Source: Typhlomys cinereus (Eukaryota; Chordata; Mammalia; Rodentia; Platacanthomyidae). Taken from it: 64,000 bases of DNA. Shown one piece after another: positions 10,731-22,083 of the stretch. A program made the translations under genes and the position numbers. The stretch is taken from positions 3,934,071-3,998,070 of the forward strand of contig JALPQD010000137.1 of assembly GCA_023101885.1 (NCBI GenBank). Reading direction: 5' to 3'. The first letter of the stretch is position 1; every line of letters begins with the position of its first letter. The notes beneath the pieces were generated by a model that saw only the letters and a program-made list of their open reading frames with translations, did not search any database and was not told where the DNA came from.

Positions 10731-12007
10731 CCTCTGTTTTCTACAAGTTTGCTGTAGTATGTGTGGGTGTGTTGCTGTGTTTTCCTCAGAGCATGATGTG
10801 ATCCCCCTCTTGGATTATAAACCATGCAGCAGAACCCCAGCCACATGTGTGGTGACCAGCAGCAACCCCTTCTTGGTCATCCCTGGTGGTACCCTCACTA
10901 GGATGACCAAGGCTTGGTGCCAGCTCCCTCTCTGCAAGCGATCTCAGGGGTTCTAGAGGGCAGTGGAAGTCAGCTGAGGGTGGTTCTCTACCACCTATGA
11001 TAGGGGGTGGCTCTGTGGAGAGCCCGTGTTTTGGAAGCATCCCCCCTACCCTGGCTTCCCAAGTTCCATGAACTCATGACCAGGGTAGAATGTTTGGTTG
11101 GTTGTTGTTGGGCCTTCTGTGGGGGAATGCATTGGTCTGCAGCCCCTCCGGAAGAGCGCATGCACAGCATAGTTGTTCCACCTGCAAGCAGCCCTTCTCT
11201 TGCACCTGTCTGCATGTAGATAGAATTATGTATGTTCATTTTCATTAGTGTATGTTGTATATATTATGTAAGATATACCTAAATTTATATTTTATAATAA
11301 AGTTGTGTGTACATATGTAATTGTACATATATCCACGTGTACATAAAATGTGAAAATATCAGCATGGCCATAGGATTAGTTGTTACAGTGGATTGCATTG
11401 GTTTTTTACTGCATTGGTCTTTGAAGTTTTCCCTGGGCTGGGAGTGGTGCCCAGGTCACAGGCCTAGCTTGGGCTTAATGTTGAGCTTCGCTTCTTGCCT
11501 GAATTTTGAGGTTTACATGGGTCTTACATGCCCACATTCATCCCATTTGTTGCGTGCTCTCTTACTCAGATTCATTGCCCAGCACAGGCTACGCCCCCAC
11601 CCTTGTGTGTCTGGCTCCTTACCTCCTGCTTATACATGGGAGGCAGAGCCTTAACCCCTTGGGGTCTCGCCAGCCCCCTCCTACTTACATTGTGAACAAA
11701 CCCAACCACCGTCTCCACAGCTCAGGACCACGGTCACATTAGATGATTGTCGTCATTACCTACCTTTCTGGCTACTTCTGTCACACTCTGGAGAAACTGT
11801 CCAGGTGAAAATGCACCTTTGTTCTGAGTACTGGGTAGAATCTGAGGCTTTGGAATGATTCTTCTGAAGGCTTCAACCTCCTTTCTGTCTGTGGTGGCCA
11901 TTTTGCTCTCAGTTTTTGAGCTGTCTTTCCTACCTCAAAGGCCAGAGTATGGTCCCTGTAGCCTCTCTTAACATTTTAGACAACCTCTGACCACTTTGTA
12001 TTAACGT
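10731..12007. other. Intronic/intergenic, no gene
   Basis: AT-rich TA/TG repeats at 11220-11350 and a short head-like SINE remnant at 11620-11676 (GGGAGGCAGAGCCTTAACCCC). No coding exon was recognised. Confidence 0.4.
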
Positions 12008-12155
12008 ACTCCCTGCCCCCAGACAGATCTCATTGTACAGCCCTGGGCTAGCCTGGAGCCTGCTTGGTAGACCAGGCTGGCCTCCAAGTCAGGGCATCCC
12101 TCCTCCCTCACATTCCTTTTTCCTGTGTGGCATGTGTATGCCCCCACATCCAGCT
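12008..12155 (-). repeat. B1 SINE, antisense
   Basis: TCTCATTGTACAGCCCTGGG, GACCAGGCTGGCCTCCAA and the TGTGGCATGTGTATGCCCCC stretch follow antisense B1 (7SL-derived). It is diverged. Confidence 0.75.
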
Positions 12156-12764
12156 TGTGGTGGGCAGTTTTAAAGGTATATTTTAGAATGAAGTTTGTTG
12201 ATGATTGATGAGGATTTTGCATTCGTGAGTCTGTCAGTCTTTCTTTTGTCTGGATTGTTTTGCTGGTAACATTCAGCCTCTGATCCTTCCAGAGAATGAT
12301 CGCGATAGCTGTTCAGTATTCAAGTAGCTAGTGAGAAGAGTGGAAAAATACATCGCAGAGTGGCAGGTAGAGCTTCGGGTCAGTATTTACCTTATCCAGC
12401 AGACACCCACCGGGAAATCCCCGAACATAAGTCTGCTGGGGTCCTGATAGACAGAGAGGGTCCCAGCAGAACAGCTCTTGGATGAGACCACTAACTGTCC
12501 ATTCCCGTCACAGGAAATTTTATATTGCAGGATAAACAGTAGCTGCATCTCGAGCTTCGGGAGGGTGCCTTGGAATGGTTACTGCCCGGCCATGTGCAGG
12601 AGGCCACCGTGTTTTCCAGTGCTTTATTTGTTAGAGAGAGGAGGGGAGGTGCGTGGGAGGAGGTCAGAGGTCAAGTTTTGGAAATCAGTTCTTTCCTTCC
12701 ACTGTGTGTGTTGACATGCGTGGAGGCATACATGCAGGACCGCTAGTGCATGTGCCTATGCCTG

Positions 12765-13205
12765 TAGAATCCACTCACCCATGGTGTGGCGTATCTCCAC
12801 CCATTCACACACTCATTCACACGATTGCACAGCCTGCTGCGATGCCGAGAAAAGTCAAGTTCAGCTGCCCCGCCTCTGCCTCAATCCCCAGCAACACGTC
12901 AGTGAGACAGGGAATTTGTCAGAGCAAAATCTTAAGTTTATTGGGGAAACAAAGAAGCTTATATAGACAAAAAAACCAAAAAGCGCCAAATGGGCGGCCA
13001 ATTGTGTCAAAGGTCAACACATCCTTCAGTACCACAGGTGAAGTCCTATGTCACTCAGCACAGAGGGCAGGCCAATACCTGAAAACCAATTAGGGGGACC
13101 CTGTAATGTGATCAGGGTAACGCCCAGGATACTAGCCCTCAGCCCCATCTTTAGTCCCTTGTGCTCCGCCATGTCTTGGGGTAAATCCTGGGCGGCTCCA
13201 AAATG
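12765..13205 (-). mobile_element. Solo LTR, family 2 (TGTTGGGCC-type)
   Basis: It aligns throughout with 47360-47765. Shared blocks include ACACATCCT, ACCTGAAAACCAATTA, GCCCCATCTTTAGTCCC and the reversed AATAAAC/CTATATAAG pair (polyadenylation signal and TATA box) near 12933-12965. Its right end lies next to GCCGCCCAGGATTTACCCC (minus strand), the family start. No internal viral genes flank it. Confidence 0.75.
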
Positions 13206-13390
13206 TGCTGGCGGGGTGTGTGTGTGGGTGTGTGACATCAGGAGTCATCCTGGTCGCTCTTTGACTTTCTTTGCTTCGGATTTTACCAGGCTCCGCCTCC
13301 AAGGGCCAAACTTGCAGGTCTGGGGATCCGAACTGGGGTCCTTCTGCTTGTGAGCTACAGGCGTTACCTGATTATGTTCCTGGCCCCTGC
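13206..13390 (-). repeat. B2-superfamily SINE fragment, antisense
   Basis: A GT-rich start, CATCAGGAGTCATCCTGGTC, CCAGGCTCCGCC and GGGATCCGAACTGGGGTCC are recognisable. It directly abuts the LTR to its left. Confidence 0.65.
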
Positions 13391-13659
13391 TCTGTTCTGA
13401 CCTCAGGCTCATGTCTGTCTCTGCCGCACTCCTTGACTCTTGTCTGGCTGTGCTTGGGTTTCCCCCTGCTCACAGCACTTGCTGAGGCTGCAAAAGGCTC
13501 TCCGTACAGCACAGAACCAGCGAGCTGACTCAGTGGGTAAAGGTGTCTGTACGGACCTGGGACCACCGTGTGGAAGGAGAGAACTGTGGGACCCTGAGAC
13601 CCTCACCCTAAAATTCACAGAACGGGCCAGTCCAGGCCCACAGTGTAGATATTTGCTCA

Positions 13660-13855
13660 TAGCTGATCAGGCATAGCTATAGTTAGCTATGGCTCATAGC
13701 TATTCAAGCTAGGGGCCGCTTCAGTCTCTCCTGCGTGAGAGGTTGCTGGAGCCGCCCAGCGCGTCGTTAAATAAAACCTCATGCTATTGCAGCAAGAAGA
13801 GTCTTGGTCTTTCTCTCGATGGCCTCATTCCTGACTGAAAGATGGGGGTCTTTCA
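13660..13855 (+). mobile_element. Gammaretrovirus-like (ERV1) LTR, R-U5 part
   Basis: It contains an AATAAAA signal (13768-13775), CATGCTATTGCAGCAAGAAG, a CTTTCTCTCGATGGCC stretch and the end GGGGGTCTTTCA. That end matches the 3' end of murine-leukaemia-virus-type LTRs. The left border and U3 are uncertain. The sequence after it has no recognisable primer-binding site, so this looks like a solo or truncated LTR with no genes. Confidence 0.6.
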
Positions 13856-13989
13856 AGAACCAAGTCCCAAAAGTTGTCTTCTGACCTCTACATGGCAGTG
13901 GCAGACATGCACACATGTCTCTAGATGGCTGTGGCATGCACGTATGCATATGTTCTCGAGGTCTCGTTGTCTCTCAAACTGAACACTTC

Positions 13990-14303
13990 CTTTATCTAAT
14001 TTTTTAAAAAATTTTTAAAAAATTGTTTTTATTATTTATTCAATTGTGTGTGTGTGCGTATGTATGTGTGCGCGTGTGTGTGTGTCTGTGTGCGTGTGTG
14101 TCTGTGTGTGTGTGTGTGTGTAGAACCACTATGGATGCTTCCACCTCCTTCTGCCCCGGGATTCACAGGCTCCGCCCTACCAGGACCAGAAGCGCAGGCC
14201 TCCCCGCTTCCGCCCGGTGTCTATACGTGGGATCTGGGATCCGAACTCAGGACCTTCTGCCTGCAAGGCAGAGGCTTAACCCCCGAGCCACCTCTCCAGC
14301 CCC
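13990..14303 (-). repeat. Young B2-superfamily SINE, antisense (first of a tandem pair)
   Basis: A full young copy. The 15-bp target CTTTATCTAATTTTT occurs at 13990-14004, again at 14304-14318 immediately after the element, and a third time at 14606-14620 after the next SINE. Confidence 0.9.
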
Positions 14304-14318
14304 CTTTATCTAATTTTT

Positions 14319-14605
14319 TTTTTTATTTGTTCAATTGTGCGTATGTATGTATGTGTGCGTGCGCGTGTGTGTCTGTGTGAGTATGTATATATGTGTATAT
14401 GGGGAACCACCATGGATGCCTCCACCTCCTTCTTGTTTACTTTGCCCTGGGATTCACAGGATACCAGGACCAGAAGTGCAGGCTGCCCCCGCTTCCGTCT
14501 GGCGTCTATATGTGGGATCCGAACTCAGGACCTTTTGCCTGCAAGGTCCCTGAGCCATGCCGGGGCGTAGCAGTGCTGGTCCCCTGAGCCACCTCTCCAG
14601 CCCCC
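14319..14605 (-). repeat. Young B2-superfamily SINE, antisense (second of a tandem pair)
   Basis: A second young copy in the same orientation, inserted using the same 15-bp target as its neighbour. The head carries an insertion of about 28 bp near 14547-14575 (GAGCCATGCCGGGGCG...) that splits the usual CAAGG...CCCCTGAGCC junction. Confidence 0.9.
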
Positions 14606-15009
14606 CTTTATCTAATTTTTAAAAAACTTTTTTTTTTGGAATAGCAGCTCCCTTGTGGAGAAATGGCGTTTGGAAGGCTGCAGATTCAGGCTGTAAATGA
14701 ACCAAACAAGACGTCAACTGGCAAGGAGCAGTCGTTGAAACACACCACAGGAAGGCCATGATGAGTTTCCAGGGGAGTGGAGGTTCCTCATATGTTCTTT
14801 AGGAACAGTGGCTTGGCCTTATTTGATGAGCTGTTTGCATCTGGTGGATGTATCATTATCTCAAGTAGCAAAGTTTACTGGTTGGATTTTGATCAGCCAC
14901 TTGTGTTAGGGCCATGGCCCATTCCCATCAGTGGTCCTGGCCTGATTATTAAAATATAGGAATTTTGCTTTCGTTTTTGGCCTAGAAAGATAGATTGTGA
15001 CTTTAAAAA

Positions 15010-15272
15010 AAAATTGGGGTGGTACAGGTGGCTCAGGGATTAAGCCTGTGCCTTGAAAGCTGAAGGACCCAAGTTCAGATTTCAGGTGACATGTGAAAAT
15101 GCCAGGTGGGCGTGGCAGTGTCCTGCACTTCTGGTTCTGGTGGGTGGAGCCTGGGAAACCCCAGATTGAAGCAAAAAGAAAGTAGAAGCACTCCAGGATG
15201 ATTCCCAAAGTCACCCTCGGTCCTGTGCAGACATACACAGTACCCTCTGATACACACATGTACACAAAATAA
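15010..15272 (+). repeat. B2-superfamily SINE, sense, older
   Basis: The head (GGTGGCTCAGGGATTAAGCC, CCCAAGTTCAGATTTCAGG), body (TTCTGGTTCTGGTGGGTGG) and tail ending ACACAAAATAAAT are all visible. Confidence 0.8.
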
Positions 15273-15299
15273 ATAAGAATTAACTAGAATTATTGGAGA

Positions 15300-15422
15300 G
15301 GGAGGGAGCGATGAGAGGACAACTTGGGGCAGTTGGGTCTCTCCTTCCACCCTGTGGACTCCGGGATTGAACTCTGGTCCCTGGGGCGCAGGCAGTGCTT
15401 TATCACTGTGCCGTGCGCTGGG
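15300..15422 (-). repeat. B3-like SINE, antisense
   Basis: GAGAGGACAACTTGGGGCAG, CTCTCCTTCCACCCTGTGG and GGGATTGAACTCTGGTCCC follow the antisense B3 consensus. Confidence 0.55.
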
Positions 15423-15625
15423 CCCAGAGATGTGCATGGTGAGGTGGGTGTGCCCGAGACAGCATCGTCTGGAGTGAACACCATTAGCCACATCAGACAG
15501 TTCAGGGAATAGGGGATGAGGGGTTGTGCAGGGAACAGCGGCAGCATGGAATTAAGTGGGGCGCTGCTTATGCATGCTTAGTCTGTTCTCGCTTTGTGTC
15601 TGACTTCTGTCCTTTTGTCCTTCAG

Positions 15626-15797
15626 CCTTGTGGTGCGTAGTCCCTGATGGCCGGGGTCCCCACACCCTTTTCTCCCTGCGGCACTCAAGGTTTGGCTGCC
15701 ACACCTGTCACAGGCCATGCTTTGTCGGGAACGCAGCGTGGTCTTGCAGCAACGGGAGTCCAACATGTCTGCCCCCATGGCGCCTCCAGCTGAGAAG
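15626..15797 (+). CDS. Candidate 5' exon (coding from 15717) of the KRAB-zinc-finger gene
   Basis: A good acceptor (pyrimidine-rich tract ending TTTTGTCCTTCAG, 15625) and a donor (GAGAAG before GTAAAC, 15797) define a 172-bp exon. The frame opening at ATG 15717 gives 27 codons, with further ATGs ending in M-S-A-P-M-A-P-P-A-E-K, and leaves the exon in phase 0. The downstream KRAB-A exon (18691) also starts in phase 0, so the join is seamless. KRAB-zinc-finger genes usually have a short leader exon before KRAB-A, which fits. The ATG used is unknown; the inner ATGs have similar merit. It could be a chance open frame, since no conserved domain supports it. Confidence 0.45.
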
Positions 15798-15939
15798 GTA
15801 AACCTCAGAGAGGCTCCTCACATGGCATGTGAAGCTGCAGGATTGGGGGTGACAAGGTTCTAGTTTTTCCAGTATGAGAGGAACTGTATGAGCCATGCCC
15901 AAAGACTCTGTTAGGGTTCTGTTGGGGGCTGGAGAGATG

Positions 15940-16790
15940 TTGCCACAGAGACGAGCATGAGGTTTGCTTTGGATGGATTAAGGTGTCACTTGGCTTTGTT
16001 AGTGGGGGAAGTGCTTGGGACCTGCCACCTGGTGGAGCCTTGTCTTTTTATCCCACCTAGTAGAAGCTGCACTTGCGTGGTGGAACGCTCCCAGGGGAGT
16101 GGATGTGGCTGGTGGCCAAGTGGGGTTCTGACTTAGGGTGCTGACCTCCAGCAGGACTTCACCGTCACTGGCACAGCTATCATGATGTGTGTGTGTGAGC
16201 TGAGTTCCTGAGGGAAAAAGTGTTTTGAGTGTTTGGAAGCTTTAAAGTCTAGCCAGTAATTCACTGGTGGAGTGAGAGAAGGAGGGACAGACAGCGTGCT
16301 CTACTGCTGGGGAAGCCCCTTACACCCCCGTGGGGTGTCCAGACTTGCTTGCTAGTTTCACGGATGCTCCACATCGAGTCGTGAGCTGTGATATAGTTGG
16401 TGGTGGGGAAGGATGGGCACCTCCAGTGGGGCCATGAGCACCCCACAGTGCAGACTGCCTGGGAGTTCGGCCAACCCCAGAATCCATGGTGAGGTTAGAA
16501 AGACAGAGATTTCCCCGACAGACCTCTCAGTGGCCCAGATAGTCAGGGTGGAAGACGGCTGCTCTGGAAAATGACCAGCGTGTAGCAGTGGGTCACACTC
16601 AGGCTCTGGGTGGAGGTGGGTGGGATTCAGGGGTACATCTGCCTTCTCCCAGCTCCTGTAAGAAACACCAGCAAGCTCGCCGGCAGAGAGCTAGTGTGGG
16701 TGGCATCGTGTCACTGGAGTACTGTCCCTGCCCTGTGGGGATTAAATAGGTGTTGGTTTACTTCTCCTAGGAAAAGTTGAGTTCACACCT
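15940..16790. other. Intron, no exon recognised
   Basis: Ordinary-complexity sequence between the candidate leader exon and the SINEs and KRAB-A exon downstream. Nothing further is supported. Confidence 0.4.
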
Positions 16791-16796
16791 TGCTGC

Positions 16797-16850
16797 GGAC
16801 AGGCCGGGGTGGGCAGGCCGGGGTGGGCAGGCTGGGGCAGGCAGGGACAC
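16797..16850. repeat. GC-rich minisatellite, 14-bp unit
   Basis: Units of CAGGCCGGGGTGGG repeat about 3-4 times, the last ones degenerate (CAGGCTGGGGCAGG). Confidence 0.8.
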
Positions 16851-16974
16851 AGGACTTGAGCCATGCATGTCCTGATAAGTACAGCTGCGGCATCCTGGTG
16901 CAGGCCTGCTCATGCGTGGCTCAAGCTGGCACTGCTGGGAAAGTGAAGCCCAGACTCAGTGATGAAGCCTTTGC

Positions 16975-17205
16975 TGTCAAGTACCAGCACTTGTGTTTGG
17001 TCCCAAATCCCATGGAAAAATGCCAGGCAGCCTCAGCAACGCCTGCACCTCTGGCCCTGAAGGTGGATCCTGGAAAACCCCAGAGCAGAGTAATAAGGCT
17101 GCAAAGTAACGCAGTGCAATTCCCAGAGTCACCTCTGGGTCTGCACGAACATACACCCAAGTGGCCTCTTCTGCACACAGCCATTCATGTTCACACCCAC
17201 CAAAG
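16975..17205 (+). repeat. B2-superfamily SINE, sense, head-degraded
   Basis: The body (CTGGCCCTGAAGGTGGATCC, CCCCAGAGCAGAGTAATAAG) and tail-side text (CAGAGTCACCTCTGGGTC) are recognisable. Confidence 0.6.
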
Positions 17206-17660
17206 AAAAGAAAAGCAACCACCTGTGGGGGTCCACTAATATGCACAAACCAGCCTGGGCTGAGTGTGGTCGCGTGGTGAAGGGGAACACTTGCTGTCCG
17301 CCAGAAGCGGTCCAGTCGTCCGTGTCTGAGAACGGGGAGCTGAGGCGATGGACTTTTATCTTGCTGGGAAGCGAAGCTTGCACCTCGGCTGTTAGCAGTC
17401 AGGCTCCATGTGCTTGGTAAGATGTCACCAGGCCCTGGACATCAGGACATAGGTGACTGTGGCTTGATTGCAAGGATGAGAACGGGGTCTTGAGGTTTGG
17501 ACTTCTTGCCTTGTAATGTAAGAATTCCTGGCAGCCGGTTAGTGAGTCCCTCCAGCCACAGAGAAACTTTGACCTGTGCTAGGTGTTCGTTATCCCTTCT
17601 CTGGGGAAATTGCTGTTAGTGGCTGTGAACAAGTTTGCTTTAAAGGTCCATAGATTTTAT

Positions 17661-17948
17661 GGGCTGGAGAGGTGGCTCAGGGGTTAAGCCTCTACCTTGC
17701 AGGCGGAAGGTCCCGAGTTCTGATCCTAGGCCCACATATAGACACCAGGAGGAAGGAGGGGCGGCCTGTGTTTCTGGTCCTGGTAGGGCGGAGCCTGTGA
17801 ATCCCAGGGCAGAAGGAGGTGGAGGTGTCCATGGTGGTTTGCGAATATATCCGTGGTTCTACACACAGACACACACACACACACACACACAGATGCACGC
17901 ACGCACATGCGCACAGTTGAATAAATAATAATAAAAAAATTTTTTAAA
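17661..17948 (+). repeat. Young B2-superfamily SINE, sense
   Basis: Complete: head GGGCTGGAGAGGTGGCTCAG, B box, body, the inverse of GAACCACGGA, CA tail, and an AGTTGAATAAATAATAATAAA end. Confidence 0.9.
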
Positions 17949-18039
17949 TTTTTTTTTTTTAACGTGGGACCTGGGATCCGAACTCAGAACCTTCTGCTTG
18001 TGAGACAGAGTCACAACCCCTGAGCCATCTCTCCAGCCC
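17949..18039 (-). repeat. Head-only SINE, antisense, in the tail of another SINE
   Basis: About 75 bp of tRNA-like head (GGGATCCGAACTCAGAACC to CCATCTCTCCAGCCCC), with its A-tail seen as poly-T on the left. It is flanked by an 18-bp duplication ATAAAAAAATTTTTTAAA (17931-17948 and 18040-18057) taken from the tail of the preceding SINE. It is therefore an independent insertion of a head-only element. Confidence 0.8.
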
Positions 18040-18144
18040 CATAAAAAAATTTTTTAAAAAGTTATTGTCTGACCTCCACATGTGCACTGTAGCATGCATG
18101 CACTCTTACATACACATGCATACACATGTCGCATAAATTTCTAT

Positions 18145-18320
18145 ATTTATTTGTGTGTGTGTATGTGCGCGCGTGTGCGCGGTGCACTGTGTGTCCCTAT
18201 GGAGACCCAAGGGTGGCTTTGGGAATCATCCTGGGATGCTTCTACCTCTTTCTCATTTCGCTCTGGGATTTGCCAGGCTCCGTCTTCCAGAGCCAGTAGC
18301 ACAGCTACCACCGTTTCATC
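18145..18320 (-). repeat. B2-superfamily SINE body, antisense
   Basis: GT-rich tail and body (CTATGGAGACCCAAGGGTGG, GGGATTTGCCAGGCTCCGTC) without a head. Confidence 0.6.
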
Positions 18321-18621
18321 TGGAGTAATAAATAAAGCTTTAAAGGGAGATGTTAGTCTAGCACCAACTTCACCCCATTTTGTTTCCTGATAGCAAATTG
18401 TGGTGAGCAGCTGCCTCCGCTTGTGTTGCTGTGGCTTCCCTTCCATGAACTGACCACAAACGGAATCTAACGAGCACTTTGGTAACTCGCATTTGTCAGG
18501 TTTGTCATCACGACACCGAGGAATGTCCAGTGCGGAGGAAAGGAGAGTGTTGGTCTTCTTTAAGAGCGTCAGTGCAGAGTGGAAACTGCTGCCCCAGCGC
18601 ACATGTCCACTGCAGAATTAG

Positions 18622-18870
<249 letters not shown>

Positions 18871-19030
18871 TAGTAATTCTCAGTTATTGATGCTTTTCTG
18901 AGATCTGGGATGTAGAAAAAGAAGAATTTGGGGAATAAATCGGGCATGGTTTCGAAACACACGTAAGCTGGAAGGTAGGACTTTTTCTGTAGTTTCTAAT
19001 AATTTACAGTGCATTTTCTGGTTATTTTAG

Positions 19031-19091
19031 GAAGCAAATTGGAAGACCAGAACGTTGAAGACCTTTACAAGAATGCTGAAAGAAACCTAAG
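19031..19091 (+). CDS. KRAB-b-type exon (61 bp)
   Basis: Acceptor GGTTATTTTAG (19030) and donor CTAAG before GTAGTT. Translated from phase 1 it reads (R)SKLEDQNVEDLYKNAERNL(R). This matches the short exon after KRAB-A in the human 19p13.2 ZNF44/ZNF443-like family, where the pattern is KWEDQNIEDQYKNPRRNLR (family knowledge). It is 61 bp long as expected, leaves in phase 2, and so fits the finger exon at 22450. The donor GTAGTT is weak. Confidence 0.8.
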
Positions 19092-19489
19092 GTAGTTCAC
19101 ATCACAAGTGTCCACCAGAGGATTCCCATGTACCTTGAACACGTAAGAACAAAGCAGCAGTTTCTCCAACCACGTGCACTTCAGCATTTATAGCGCCTAC
19201 TCCATGGGAACAGTGCTAGGGCCCTGTTACTGTGAACGACACACAGCTTTGAGAGGACAATTTAGTTTCAGACAGCTCACATACAGCAGAGGCATTGGCA
19301 TGGCCTACTGATAATGATGAGCCAGCACACAGTAGTGAAAGCAATACTGCTAGTTTGCCATTTCCTAGGGATATTGCATAGTGGAGATGCTCAGGGAGAG
19401 AAAAAGAAGGGGACAGCGTGGAGGAGTCTGAAACCATATACTACATCTCAGAATGAGCTTGGAACTGCTGCAATCAGCACCAGCGTGAT

Positions 19490-19560
19490 GTCCACTGGGT
19501 GCAGTGTCTGCTGAGTGTCCACTGGGCATAGTGTCCACTGAACGCACACTGAGCACACAG
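19490..19560. repeat. Imperfect minisatellite beside a CA repeat
   Basis: Units built on (A/G)GTGTCCACTGG(G)(T/C)(G/A)(C/T)AG repeat about four times and run into the (CA)n at 19573-19612. Confidence 0.65.
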
Positions 19561-19571
19561 TGTCTGCTGCG

Positions 19572-19572
<1 letters not shown>

Positions 19573-19612
<40 letters not shown>
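19573..19612. repeat. (CA)n microsatellite
   Basis: About 20 uninterrupted CA units inside degraded zinc-finger-like sequence. Confidence 0.95.
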
Positions 19613-19614
<2 letters not shown>

Positions 19615-19639
19615 AGCGCGCACGCTGTCTTCATTAGGC

Positions 19640-19905
19640 CTGTGATCTGTCACTCGGGATTCAGAGAGTGCGAGGAGCCTGTGAAGAAGCAGTGCAGCTG
19701 TACATCCCTCGAGGGCTCTCAGAGACACGTGGGGTCCCGCACTGGGAATGGACCCTGTAAGTGTGAGGTACGTGAAAATCTTCTCTTTCCACTTTTGGAA
19801 TTCATTAAGACCCTAAGGGGAGAAAAATTATGCAAGGAATGTGAACGGGCCTCTGTTTTAGTTCACACACTAGGAGCATCTTACACTATAGCAAAACAAT
19901 AGAAA
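19640..19905 (+). pseudogene. Degenerate zinc-finger exon remnant
   Basis: The frame across 19640-19900 contains FRECEEPVKKQCSCTSLEGSQ, RHVGSRTGNGPCKCEV and GEKLCKEC. These resemble spacer and degenerate-finger text of the ZNF44-like family (a linker of the T-G-x-G-P-Y-K-C-E-V kind). Cysteines and histidines are not in working C2H2 order. It probably is the lost finger exon of the first KRAB module, whose partner module at 21.8-24.5 kb survived. It could alternatively be chance similarity. Confidence 0.4.
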
Positions 19906-20324
19906 TGGAATCAGCGCAGTAAAGATTTTCCTGTTCTTTTAAAGTTGTTAACAAATTTGTACTGGAAAAATTATGAATGTAAAGTGCCTTTAGCTCTCTA
20001 ATGCACATGGAGAAAAGCCAAGTAAAGTAAAATGTAGTTTTGAAGGCACAAGTGATTCAGTGGGCAGAAGTCTTCTCCTTGTAAGCACTGTTGTAAAAAC
20101 CCTCGTGCTCCTAGAGTGCGTGAGCATGTCATGTGGTAAAGCCTGATGGTAATAGTTCCCTCTAAAGACAAAATGACTCAAGTGGAAGAAGGCTGGATTG
20201 AGCGCTAGTCCTTGCCTGACCCCCTTCCCTTCCAATGATTGAAGCAGCCAGGGCATCAGTCTAAGAACAAGAAAAACTTCATGCTCAGGGTTTAAGACTG
20301 CTTCCAAAGCAGCAGTTGCTGAGT

Positions 20325-20495
20325 GCGGATGAGTCAAGTGGAAATGGTGGCATCTGCACTTCAGTTCTGGAAGGTGGAACCTGGGAAATGCCAGTGAAGC
20401 AAACGGAGGTGGAAGCAATTCAGGTGATTCTCAAAGTCACCCTTGGACCTCCACAGGTGCATGCCCGGTGCCTCTAACACATAGATTCACAAAAC
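20325..20495 (+). repeat. B2-superfamily SINE body, sense, older
   Basis: Body and tail text (GCACTTCAGTTCTGGAAGG, CTGGGAAATGCCAGTGAAGC, CACCCTTGGACCTCCACAGG) without a good head. Confidence 0.55.
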
Positions 20496-20499
20496 AAGT

Positions 20500-21800
20500 T
20501 CATGCTGGAACAAAATCCCATGAATATCAAGAATGTCTGAGAAAGTTCAGACCTCCCATTTCCCTGCAAATCTGTGGAAAAGCTCACAGTAGAAAACCTA
20601 ACTGTTAAACAAATGGTTGTGACTGATGATTAAAAGGTGGGAATTTTATTTTTGGCTTTTTGTGTTTACTCTTAATATATGTTAGGAATTCATGTTCTCC
20701 AGCACCTTTGCACATTGCTAGGTACTTCTTATTGGTAATAGGAGTGGAACCTGCTCCAGTGTCTGTTTTGGAAATTTGTGGGATTTAAAAAGATTATGGG
20801 GTAACAAATAGGAAATGAATAAGTGACCAGAAGGTGATTGAATAGTTGTGACATCATCCCAGGAAAACGAAACTTTCCTGTGGAGATGAGATTCGAAACC
20901 TAAAGTCAGGTCCTGAAATTCTAGCCAGGCTCAGGAAGTTCCAGCAGGCTTCAGGCCTGGTAAAGAGGCCCAACAGACATCTGTGCCTAACTATGACAGT
21001 GGGGTTCTTGCTACAATGCAAAAACTGGCATTAGGTTTCTGGTGTGACCAGAGGCCCATGCCACAACCTTGAATATAATGAATTCATTCTAAAAATACAA
21101 GTCATCTCTCTATTCCAATCTGGTTTTATGATTCTCAACTTAAAATCGATGACATACCACATTTACCTCTTGATGAAATTTAGTAGGCTGCAATAATCAG
21201 CTTTCAGGTTTCTAAATGCCTTCTTTTTTGACATCACCCTGAATAGGTTCATTTCCCCATTTACCAAGTTGTGGCAACACGTGCAAAGAGTGTTTACCAG
21301 CATAGTCATCAGACTCACGCCTAGAGTTTTTGGGGGGGGGGTCAGAGTACTTCTGTAAGCATGAAGCACATCATTAGAGGGATGAGAGGATTTCAGAAAA
21401 TGCTATAATGTTTTCAGAAATAATTCTTTCGTTTGTGTTCATGGGATTTCTGAGAATCTTCATTTCCTGGTGCCGCTAGGCTTGAGGCTTCATGAGTAGG
21501 ACTTTCCAAGAAAAAGCAGCTTTGGGACTTGACATTAATGTTGTTTTGTAACAGCTGAGATAATTTGTTAGGATAGGTAATCATGAACCTCTCTGGAAAG
21601 AAGAATTGGAATGTTCCAGCTGCACATCTTACGTCCTAGGCCTTGTAATTGACCTGTTACATTCTGAATATCTCAGTGCCAGGACTATAACTTGTTTGTG
21701 ACGGATGAAATGTGTAGGCCATAGAATTATGTGAGCATCATGTCAGTTGGTGTAGTGTTGTAGTTGTTTCAATCTTTTGTTTTCTCACGCACACATATGG
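20500..21800. other. Intron between the KRAB modules; weak LTR-like trace
   Basis: AT-rich. 20904-20971 (CAGGAAGTTCCAGCAGGC to GAGGCCCAACA) resembles the end of the LTR at 62108-62511, so a small LTR remnant is likely. No exon is supported before 21811. Confidence 0.4.
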
Positions 21801-21810
21801 AATGTTTTAG

Positions 21811-21999
<189 letters not shown>

Positions 22000-22083
22000 T
22001 GAGCATAATGTTGTATTAATGCAGCATGATTAAAATATGCACGTAGCCCATTTGTAATAGTTTTTCTGCATCTAACATTTTAC

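Noticed and set aside
17661..17735. tRNA gene-like heads with A and B boxes (here and in every SINE)
   Set aside because: They are SINE heads with tails and target duplications and lack a foldable cloverleaf with an anticodon arm. No independent tRNA gene was found.
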